Source of the DNA: Echinarachnius parma
Lineage: Eukaryota > Echinodermata > Echinoidea > Clypeasteroida > Echinarachniidae
Assembly (NCBI GenBank): GCA_037951105.1
Contig: JBAMJV010008980.1
Span: 34,150 to 98,149 of the forward strand
Length of the DNA: 64,000 nucleotides
Reading direction: 5' to 3'
Shown: piece after piece, positions 28,001 to 40,000 of the stretch
How the letters are laid out: every line of letters starts with the position of its first letter
Numbering within the stretch: position 1 is the first letter of the stretch
Notes under the pieces: model-generated
The model's database searches: none
Told to the model about the DNA's origin: nothing
Seen by the model: only the letters and a program-made list of their open reading frames with translations
Program-made: the position numbers and the translations under genes

Positions 28001-31000
28001 ATTACTTTTTGTTAATCGGGCATTGAACATGAGTATTGTTTTTTTTAAATTAAATATGTACATGTATATTGCACATAATTCAACTGTATTGACATACCTG
28101 ATGTGCCTTCTAAACTTTGCTCTAAACTCCCCTTCATCATGTTCATGCGCTCGAGACTTCCTGAAATTTGTCAGATATGATAAGAAGTGTTTCACTATTG
28201 TTTAAAAGGATATCATAATCAATACAGTTACATTATATAGGGACGGATTATGGTGATGTTTCAAATGCTGCATCCTAAGTTTTTACATGCCATTTTCTAT
28301 AACTCAAAATGTATTTAATACATCGTTTTCAAATATGTGATGCTGTAAGCCTGAAAGCCCCTTGCTTTTTTTTTTTAATCACACTACAATTGTATGCAAT
28401 TAACTAATCTATCTGAAAAATTAGGTCAACAGTCAACACCACACAGATTGAAGATTTGTGTTCCGGTGTGCATTGTGTATCTGATCACCGGTTAACATAT
28501 ATATACAATATATGTATAAACGTTATCTTTTATTATGCAACACCACCAATGCCAATCAAAATTACAATTTCAGTATTATTACTGTTAGTAATTACTGTTA
28601 TTATTACTATTAGTGTATCCTCTAATGTATACAAAATAAATGTTCAGAACTGTTTGTATATAATCTTGGCAAATGCATTTTATTTCTCCAAATTGTTGTG
28701 AAAATAAAATAAAAACATGTTACGATTTTTTGGCAAGGAATCCATTTTGCAAGTGCAACAGAGGCAACACCATTAAACTATAACACTACGTGGAATGGAC
28801 GCGTCGAACATTGCACGCTGAATAGCCATTGCATCGACGCGCGACTTGGTTATCTTACTTGTCATACATATTGCAATATGTTTGGTACTCAAGATCCAAT
28901 TTTAACCGTGTTGGGATTACATTTTGTCTTGGTATTGCTCTAACATAGACTCAATGTATTAGCACCGTAGCTTCATTTATAATTTACATCTTTTTGATGG
29001 CAGATATATTGCAACATACATGGATTTATATTTCTTAAAATATTTAGTGATATGACTTGTCGTACATGTCGCCAATATGTATTCAAACTTTCTAGTGGAA
29101 AAGGTGCAATGGAAGACCGGTTAGAGTTCAAATTATTTTTGATGATGTTGGCCTATCTAAATTACTTGTCACACATATTGCTATTGGCATTTATTAATGG
29201 GAACTGTATTGTTTTGAGCATCTGTTTTGAGTAATCATTGTTACAACTCCTTGAGGCCAAGTGCTTGCAAAATTAAGAACATGATGCAGCACACTTTTTT
29301 ACCATTTATAACTTTCAGTGCTGGATCAGAATGTTTATTCTCTTCTTCTTTTAACTGTTCCATTCAACTAAGTGATGAGTGTACACTAATGTGCATTTAT
29401 ATGCTATTTGTTTGATTTTAATGATGTGTTTTCGAATTTGTATGACTCCTGTGTTTTGTTGGTGTTTGTGAAATAAACTGAGTGTTTTAAAAAAATAATC
29501 CAGAAATTGTCTGCATATGAAAGTTGGCCTTGTAGCTCTTTAATTCCTCCAAATAATGCTTTTCTTCTCCTCTCTTTCTGCAATGCTGGAAATAGAAGCA
29601 ACAAATATGAGGTGAATTATTATTATTATTATTAACTCAATAGAATTACTCTATACCTAAAACAAAATCTTCCAAGGAGAGAAAATGAGAGAGATAGAGA
29701 GGGTAAAAAACAAGTGTCCACACATTTCTCCTGGGATTCACCCCTCTCCCATCGCGATACGAAGTTCTTATTTTGGTTAAATTGTCTTTACCAGTTCAAG
29801 ATACATAATATTTCATGATCTGTAAGTTGCAAATCCGTTCTAAATTGCAGGAGAAAAGAAGAATAAGGCAATAGTGAATTTTTTGTGTACTGTTCGGGCA
29901 TACGCCATGCATACACCGTACCGGCTTTTGGGTGCATAATGACGGATATTTATAGAGCGGAGCGCTCGCTTCAACGAGCCGACCGTGACGTCCATTCCAT
30001 GTTAGTGGTGTACTTCAATAGGCAACACCCTGAAATCCAAGATGGCTTCCCCTAATTTGCATATTTATGATTATTATTGAATTACAGTAGCTACATCCTT
30101 TCGTGAGTATTAATTGCAGGTTATTTAACTGCCATCATGCTCTTTATGTGTATAACAGGTATTTCAGCTTGGTTGCCCTGTGGGAACCTCTGTCAATGCA
30201 TATAATTAGCATAATTTGATTTCCAGAAATCGGGTATAAATTGTGTGTAATGTGAACCCAGAAAGTAAAAAAGACGAGGAATATTGGTTGTTTTTTTTTT
30301 TTTGGGGGGGGGGGGGGGGATGGGGGGGGGGGGGATGGGGGGGGGGGGGGGCAACGAATCCATTTATGATACTTAATTCGACGTATCACCTCGGCAACTC
30401 ACGTAAATCAAGGATGGGCGCCTTCGAAATTTTAAAGGAGATAATGCTCTGTGCCCCCAAAAATTAATATTTTCACTGCAAGCAACTAACTACACTGTGA
30501 TTAAAATATTCTAGCTGCTAATTCCAATAATTGAGAGGCTACAAATTATAGTTTTATGAAATTAATGATGATATAGTGGCACAAAGCAGTATCTTCTTTA
30601 AAATGCCAAAGGCGGCCATCTTGGATTTATGTGGGTTTTTTCTCGAGGTGAAACGTCGAAATAGGTATCATAAATGGATTTGTCTTGAATTTCAGGATGT
30701 TGCCACCATATACGGCACATGCAACTGAGCACCATAACAAAGGAATTCTTGATCAAAATTACCCCATCATGATTGTGACGCAAAAATAAAAAAAATGGCA
30801 ACATCACATTTTCTCATTAGTGATGTATCTAAATGAGATCAAACATCTTTGCCAATGTTATATTAGTTGAAAAATTAGTTATTTTACATGAACCAATAGA
30901 CTATATATTGTGCTTCAATTACCTTTCCCTTGGGATTGAGAAACGACAGGGGTCGGGATGGGGCCCTGCGTTACTATTTTAGCGAAATCAGCACTTTCCT

Positions 31001-34000
31001 GAACGACATGGGAGGTAAAGTACGAACATGATAAATATCCTTTAGATATAATAAAAACACATTGATAAACGTACATATTAATCTGGGGTGTATTATGAAA
31101 ACGATGTATTGTATCTACGTAACTAAATATTTTTTAGCCAAACGGTGTTCTGAAAATGTACTTAATTCGATGTGCTAAAATATTTAAGTGACGTAGATAT
31201 GACGTATAATACATTTCTACTTCATTTTCAGAATACACCCCAGGTGGTATTCATAATTAACATGATACAGTACACCAATGTACGAGCTAGTGTAGCATCA
31301 ACAACAATATCGTGATTAACGATGTTTCTTTCCTTTACTTTAACCTTGTCTGTGACCCAGAAGACATCCGATACATATTTGTGTTCGTGTAATTGTGTTT
31401 ATTGTATGTAAGTAGAGAGTAATCAATACTATACAAATTATCTTGAGTATAGTTTGGCATTTTTACTATTCTCCTGAATCTTCAGTGTACATAATGACTC
31501 ACCGCTATTTCCTTTAGCTTCTGCACTACGACATTTGCCACGTCATCTTTGAATTCTAAACGAAACAAATGTCAAAGACATTATAAAATACTATATCACA
31601 CTGCTTATCTTTTTAAATTTGTTTTTGTGTAGTACATGAATATTCTGGATTTACGGTTGAATGAGAAGACAACTTTAATTACTGCTGTTAGACGTCAAAT
31701 TTTCAAACTCTTTAAACATGGCTTGCATTGATTTGACACCTATAACAGTGTATTTGTATATAGTCAAGCACAGCATAATAACACACACCGTATGAAAACA
31801 TAGTTTCAGAATTTGTTTTTGTATAGGACATGAATATTCTGGAATTACGGTTGAATGAGAAGACAACTTTAATTTCTGCTGTTAGTCGTCAAATTTTCAA
31901 ACTCTTCAAACATGGCTTGCATTGATTCGACACCTATAACAGTGTATTTGTATATAGTCGAGCACACAATAATAACACACGCCGTATGAAAACATAGTTT
32001 CAGAATCTTCGCCGATAGGGCTTCGTCAGGGTTTATTTAGTGTTTAGGTACATACCCTTCAAAAAAGATAGATATTCCCAAAACTGTATGAGAAAATTAT
32101 GACTCTGCTAGAAAAATATAAATGATACCTTCTTCATCAGTCTGCAAAGCGCTAGCCGGTTTCAGAGTCCATGAGTTCCCACTTGCCTCCACAGTCTCCA
32201 TAGTAATATTAACTCCATCGGTTATCTGCTCTTCCGGATCAAACCTGTATTAGTTGTAAGGAATTACATCTGCCTCTACTCGAAGAGTAACATTGTACTA
32301 CATGTTGAGATGTTTGTTGTTATTCTTCTGTTAGAATATTATACTTAAGCTTGTGATACTTTGCATTAACTGTACAAGCTGTCTAATTATTATATTGTTC
32401 AAAAGTTGTCACATTTACACGTGCATACAGGCCCATTTCTGTCTAGGAAGAGGAGGGGGGGGGGGGGGGGGAGCTGATATATTTTACCAAAATATCATCC
32501 TTCCAAATTTTCCTTACATGCAGCGTACAGAAAACAAAACACAATGTTGAGCAAATATTGCATGTTCTTAAAAAGCTTTATCGTAAAAAAAGATCTACAG
32601 AGTCCTTAATTTCATGACTATCAAGTTATTATCTGCTTAACTGTTATGTCATATAAACACTGGCAGAGTGGCAGACAAAACGGGAGGCGGATTAAAAGTA
32701 AGAACGGAATATTACATACACCTCTCCTGTCAGCACTTTTTTTAGACTCGTCTTCCCGACTCTTTCCTGTCCAACAATCATTAATCGGGTCTCGTAGTTT
32801 GCCTTAGCACCCTCTCGCATCGCTTCCTTGTACACCCTAAGAGCTTGTGGACCTCGAGCTAGAATCTCTAGTGGGACACTAGAATCTGTGTTTTTTCAGC
32901 AAAGGAAAATTATCATGCATACAACATCTGATATATTTTGGTTAATGAACACGAATTTTGAAGGCGACGAACAATATTGTCAGCATAATCATTTAATTTT
33001 CTTTTTAAAAAAGTGCCTTCACATTATACAAAAGTAAATTGAATGTTGTACTGCGATGAAACAAAATAAGGCATGTTACTTGTTCTTTCTACTGGATTCC
33101 TTTGTAAAAAAAAGTACTGCAAGTAATGCGGCAGTAGTACCGCAGTAGTACTGTGGTACGACCGCAGTCCTCGTAGTACTTGTGAGTACCGTGGTATTAC
33201 TTCAGTACTACCGCGGTACTACTGCAGTACTTCTGCAGTCCTCGTAATACTAACACACAATCCGCGGTAATCGTGGTAATACCGCAGTAATACTGCAGTA
33301 ATACTACAGTACTACTGCAGTACTTCTGCAGTCCTCGTAGTACTAACACACAATCCGCGGTACTCGTGGTTATACCGCAGTAATACTGCAGTACTACTAC
33401 AGTACTACTGCAGTACCCGCAGTACTTATGATAATACTGTGGTTCTACTGCAGTATTACCACGGTACTTCTGCAGTACTCGCAGTGATCCCTTGAACTTG
33501 CAGTACTCATGGTAATATTGCGGTACTACTGCAGTATTATACCGCAGATTATCGGTCCAATCATTTTTTATCAAGATTTGTGCACATTTATAGTTTTGTG
33601 AACCTATTCTACAGCAGGCTGGTAGAAATTCAAGGAACTACACCAACATCATTATTATTTTGTTTAGATTTAATATTGTTTAATAATGACCTTGAAACAG
33701 GAAATTGAATGCAACATTTCCGAAATGTGTCAGAAAAACCTATCAATTATCAATTTTCCATATTAGTTTTGTTTCACCATTCATATTGTTTAATAAATAG
33801 GGGAGTGCACCCCACCAGTTCCTCTTTTGCATGTCTAAGCTTTGTCTTGCATGATCCGTATTTCTATATTGTATTTCTGTGATAAAAAGCACATTTATGT
33901 AATATATAGAAATATACAAAGAGTGAGCTGCGCCCTCTGTTGGTGTAATCTATTCAGGTCACATGTGGAATTAGAATTTTTTGAAGTGACTATGAAATTT

Positions 34001-37000
34001 GTTCTACCGGATCGGTATGGGCCGTAAAACTAACTACAACTTAGGAAAGAAGAGAAAGAGAGACTATATAGGGCATTCAGAACCCCTATTTCTGAAAGCC
34101 AAAGGCAAAGCCAACTACCGAAAAGGAGCCAGAGAAGACGACAATTCAAAGGACTCTTTACTTAACTTCAGATTCAGAGGAATTTTTCAGATCAGTCCCA
34201 CATACTTGAATTCATGTGTGGTTATGGCGCATGCCAATACAGCTCAGCTGAGCCGGAGTGAGGGAAATCCTAGCTTTCTTGCAAATTATCATTGAGTGCA
34301 TTAATGGTGAGTGTACAGTTACAAAATATTATGTTTATTTAGTAGTTAAATTGAAAAATAGGTTGTCCTGTTTCTATTTTTAGTATTAATAAATGTTTAA
34401 AAATTTAAAAATAAAGTTTTAATCATTAACATATTAAACTATTGTAACTTGTATTTTACTCTTGAACTGAACAAAATATTTGGCATTAGTTTACAAGTGT
34501 ACACATACTCTGGCGCTGGCCTCCTACGCGGCTAGCTACCCCTGACTCGCACTTGGCATGGTTAGAACTTAGATCGACAAATCTAGCACTTTCATGGCCT
34601 CTTTGACTTTCTTTGACATTATAAATACTGTCATTTTCACTGTCGTATTATAGCGCTAGACGCTATGATTGCCGCCGCCGGCGCGGGGCAAGAACACCGC
34701 CGGTCACGAGTACTCGTGATTTACGAAAATCATTTCACTGCCACTCGAAAATGTATTTTGCTTTTTGCGCGAATTGTGTAGCCCTATCAATATATTTATT
34801 TAGTCCAGTCAATCTAGCATATACACCGTGTCCCCAGAAAAAACGAAACCGGGTTTCATGGCAGAAATTTTCTGTCATAATGAATAATTTAATTGATGAT
34901 ATATATATTCCTGGAAAGCTCTGTGTCTCTTCTTTCATTTGATGTGCAACTTATGTCACATACTTCAAGCATGACTGAATTAGAACAATGGAAAAGTGGT
35001 GTTAGCAATATTCAATTTGCACGCATAAATTTGAAGTTTGGTGAGTTTTAAGAGTTGTAAACGTACTTATTTTTAAAAAGGACAAACACCACATAAAAGT
35101 TCATATTTTTATCTTTTACATGACACCTCATGCTAAAAAAATAATGATTTATGCCAGAGAACGAGTACAATAAAAACATGCCTGATTTCTGCCCGAATGA
35201 GTCAAAGTTGAGTAAGAAGTCGCTCAGCTTTCCTGACTAGCAGCTGACAATGGACTTTGATGCATGAGTGAATTTACACAAACATGGGGATCGGGAAACA
35301 GGCTATATCAGGAAAGTTACTCATTTGGGCTGGAATCAAGCATGTTTTCATTGTATTCGTTCTCTGGCATATATAATTTATTTTTTAATCATGAGGTGTC
35401 ATATAAAAGATAAAATTATGATTTTCATGCGGTGTCTGTCCTTTTTCGAAATAAGTACGTTTACTACTCTTAAAACTCTCCCCAAAACCTCACCCAAACT
35501 TGCAATTCTGCGCGCAAATTGAATTTTGGTAACACCACTTTATATCGTTCTAATTCAGTCATGCGTGAATTATGTGCCATAAGTTGTATATCAAATAAAA
35601 GAAGAGACACATAGCTTTTCAGACATATATATATCATCAAGGAAATTATTCATTATAACATAAAATTTCTGCCATGAAACCGGTTTCGTTTTTTCTGGGA
35701 CACGGTGTATAAGGGGTAACCTCGGCAAAATTGCAACACAGGATTTTTTTCGGAATTCTGTTCAGGAAACTTCCTTAACAACCCAAAAAAAGTCCTAAGA
35801 AATCGAAGTTGCGGAAAGTGGTTTAAAGGGCATTATAAAGATAATTAGCAAATTTGCATAATTGTGAAACAAGGTCATGGGTCATTTTCTATCTAGGAAA
35901 AGTACACTAGTAATTAAAATAAATATTGTAAGGTATTTTGGGGCAAGGAATCTATTTCCGGTGCTCGTTTTGCGAGTGCCATATGGGCAAAACCCTGAAG
36001 TCCAAGATGGCTGCTTCCTAATTTGCATATTTATATTTTCTTTAATCATGTTCTAAATGTATATCAAAGATACTTCAGCTTGGTAGCCGCATTGGCAACC
36101 TCTAGCAATGCATATAATTCGTATAATTTTATTATTTACCTAATTTGCATATTCCCCCAAATTGAGTTTATTGGGAACCCGGAAAGTAAAAATGACAAGA
36201 AATACCACTTTTCCAAGGTTTTGGGGGGCATGAAGTCCATTTATGATACCTAATTCGACCTATCAACTTGGCAACCCACATAAATCCAAGATGGCCGTCT
36301 TTGGCATTTTAAAGGAGATAATGCTATTTGCCACTTTAACGACATTTTTTTGGGAGAGCATAATTTGTTTACTGTTAGCAACCAGCTAAATTGAAATTTA
36401 AGTATTCCAATTGCTAATTCCAATAATTGCGAGTCCAAAAATTGTAATATTGTTCTAATATAACCAAAAGAATGAAGTTGTGTAACATTACATGTGAAAT
36501 TTGGGGAGCAGCCATCTTGGATTTAAGAAGGTTGCCATGGTGCTATATGGAAATAAGTTAAAAAATGGACTTGTTGCCCCCCAATACCTTGGAAAAGTGG
36601 TATAACTTGTCATTTTTACTTTCCGGGTTCCCAATATACTCAATTTGGGGGAATATGCAAATTAGGTAAATAACCCAATTATGCAAATTATATGCATTGA
36701 TAGAGGTTGCAAAGGTGGCAACTAATCTGAGATAGCTTCACTACATATTTAGAACATGAATGAAACATAATAGTCTGTAATTATTGCTTATTAGAGGCTG
36801 TAACCACTGCAAACCGCTAATATTCATAAATATGCAAATTAGGGGCAGCCATCTTGGTTTTTAGGGCGTTGCCTATACACATGCAAATGAGCACCGTTAA
36901 TGGATTCCTTGGCCTAAATTACCCTAGCATAATTGTTTTTATCAATATTGTACTATTCCTAGATAGAAAATGACCCCTGACCACATTTCAGAAATATGCA

Positions 37001-40000
37001 AATTAGCTAATTATCTTTATAATGCAAATTAAACCACTTTCCGCAAATTCGATTTCTTAGGACTTTTTTTTTTTGGTTGTTAAGGGGAGTTTCCTGAACA
37101 GAATTCCGAAAAAAAAACCTGTGTTGCAATTTTGCCGAGGTTCAAGACCCTATATTGACTGGACTATTAGGGCTACTCTGGTACATTAACTCACCGATCT
37201 CGTGTGTCCCTCTACATGTAATTCTGTAATTACGGCGATTTGGGGTAATTTCCAACGATTTTCATCACTCTTCCTCGGTCTTACTGCCGTACGTTATAAT
37301 GTACATATCCGTTCAGTACAGTGCGCATGCAGTACAGTGCGTGCACGCTATACCGAATGGATGCACATTATGCAGTTGAAAAAAGGTACAGCGAAAGACG
37401 AAGAGTGATAAAAATCGTTGGAAATTACCCCAAATCGCCGTAATTACAGAATTACATGTAGCATTGTGTAGAGGGACACACGAGATCGGTGAGTTAATGT
37501 ACCAGAGTAGCTCTAAATATATTGATAGGGCTACAAAATTCTCGCAAAAAGCGAAATACATTGATTTTCGAGTTGCAGTGAACTGATTTTCCGTAAGTCA
37601 CGCGAGTACTCGTGACCGGCGGGGTTCTTGCTATGCTGCCCTGTAAGGGAACAACATGGGCTGGTACAGAAAAAGTTGGTCAAATTTTCATGCAATTTTT
37701 TCTGAACGTAAATTCAGCAAAATCAATCATAACTGGCCCTAAAAATGATACAAGTATTATTTGAACTTACCAAAATGGTCCAAGTTATTCTTCAAATGTC
37801 GAAAATATGGACCATTTACAATACTTTGTAGATGTGGCCACAGTGGCGCGCGCGTGAAGTTAGCGATATGTACATGTACTTGTAAGTTGTATTGTGCAGC
37901 AGTTAGCTGTGAAACATGCAAGAAAGTAAACATTATAACATCTCCATTTCTATGAAAAATACCCCCATTTTTTACGTGACCGTAGCCCTAAGTGATTTGG
38001 CTATTTTTACGTGAATCCAACTTGCGCATGCCCATCTCTGAAATTTCCGACCTATACATTTTAGCGTGCATGAGGTGTGACTGTTTCATACACAAAGCAT
38101 TGTCCGATGGTCGGAATCGAACCACGATCTTTACGCCGTCTGAGATTATGAGTCTGACATGCTACCGACTGCGCTAACTCGACTCGCTTGGTTTGTGAAT
38201 AGAAAGTCAGGAGTAAAGGACTTTCTCTTAGTTTAGGGGGATATATAATTTAATTTTTGGTTGCTAGTTTCTGCCTATAGCCTCATATTTAGTGGCTAAG
38301 TCTATTGAAGTCGGAAATTTCAGAGATCCGCAGGCGCACGTTGGAATCACGTAACAATAGCCAAATCATGTAGGATTACGGTCACGTAAAAATAGCCACA
38401 ACGAAATGAAAATTAACACACAACAGGTAAACAAGAAAATAACTTTGAAATCATGACCATTATTTGAATAATTGTTGAAGATTTAGTTGATTTTTTGGAA
38501 CGTTATATTTGTGTTTGACTTTAGTAGGGTACTCGCCAAGCGCGAGTCACGGGTAGCTAGCAGCGTAGGGTGCCGGCGCCAGAATATGGGTACACTTGTG
38601 AACTAGCGCCAAATATTTTACCTGTATAAATTAAAGTCATATTAATGACTTTTCGTACAAAATTTGGAAATGAATAATTTGAAAATAACTTTGGTAAAAG
38701 AATTAGTATTCTTAAGTCATTTCTAGCCAAATCTTTCGATTTCATCCTTATTTTCTGTGGCAGCGGAGCACCGAGAGGGCCTTTGTTGATGTCCTTCGCA
38801 TTTAATGTAGTGGCTGTCAGTGGGAGATTACCTAGCGAACATCAAACAGCGTCAGGTTCTACCCTCTTCAGAAGTTGGATTTTCGAGGCAAGGAGCTGCA
38901 GACATCTTGTAGTTCTTGAGGCCGTGTCACTAGTTACCAACAGGGCCTACCAGCAACATGTTGAGCATGTTTAGCAGCACTCAAAGAAGGTATGAAATGT
39001 TGTTAATTCATAATTACATGAGTGATTTGTCATCACAGAAGATACTGCCTGCTTTTTATAAGCCAACGTTCAAAAGTTGTGAGATTATTGTCTTTAAATG
39101 TGAAAGAAAAAAAAACTATTTAAGAGCTAGCTAGATCTTGAAAATACAAGCTCTGTTTAATATGTTAAGCAACTGCAGACCATCTATGTGCCAAACTGTA
39201 TTTTGGTTAAACTTGACAGAGTTGGAAATGGGTTTTGATTTTTGAAATGTGTTGTAATTGATAGTATCAGAATTTCAGATAATTCAACTGTTCATAGTAT
39301 GTCAAATCTGATATCCATTTTCACTAGGTATTCCTTTTCTATTAAAATATCACATAATTATTATTCCAATAATTGTATAATTTAAGTCTCAAATATCGCA
39401 AGTTTGGACAATATTCTAAATTTAATGGATCATGACTTTTGCACTGTCAAAGTGATTCAATCAGATGTGTGATGTCACAGGGTGATGGGTTTTTTAACTT
39501 GGTAAAATGAAACAAATAATTCATGATCAAGTGCATAGATTTAGAACAGAAAAGGAATGAGCCTGAGAGTTAGACTACAAAGGCTTAAACATTGCCTTGT
39601 GAAGAGATGTTCTGTGCCCCGTTGCAGAAAAAGATACAATCGATTGTAAGTTGCAATTAATTGTAAGTCGTATCACGTGTTCTACATGCGCAAATCTGAT
39701 TGGTTGGAACGAGCAAATTTTCTGACTTACAATCAATTGTAACTTACAATCAATTGTAAATTACAATCACTTGTAACTTACAATCAATTGTCTCTCTTTC
39801 TGCAACAGGGCCATGGTCTTGTGGTCAGAGCCGATCCACTCTTCACACTAATCGGCCCACGTTCGAACCTTGGCCGCATCTTTCAGATGGGGACGATAAA
39901 GGGAGTTCTGCAGACGTAAATGATCATAAGTGATTGAATGCCTCTGTAAAAACCAAAGAACCCAAGCCGCCACACTAACTTTTTTCTGTACTGGCATGTT

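Larger units (their letters stand above)
34473..38620. mobile_element. Nested foldback complex, outer element
   Basis: The outer arms AAAATATTTGGC/TTTACAAGTGTAC (left) and GTACACTTGTGAACTAG/GCCAAATATTTT (right) pair, as do GGTCACGAGTACTCGTGA (left, 34698) and GAGTACTCGTGACCGGCG (right, 37604). Inside lie separate palindromes (34824-35707, 35715-37140, 37169-37513, 37971-38390), so this is insertion within insertion. No transposase frame was recognised. A diverged partial copy is at 48116-48480. Confidence 0.7.

Noticed and set aside
33197-33574. 125-codon minus-strand frame rich in Tyr, Cys and Thr
   Set aside because: Pure translation of the CAGTA satellite.
38107-38185. Functional tRNA-Met gene on the minus strand
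   Set aside because: Extra bases in the anticodon arm and variable region and no proper acceptor stem.
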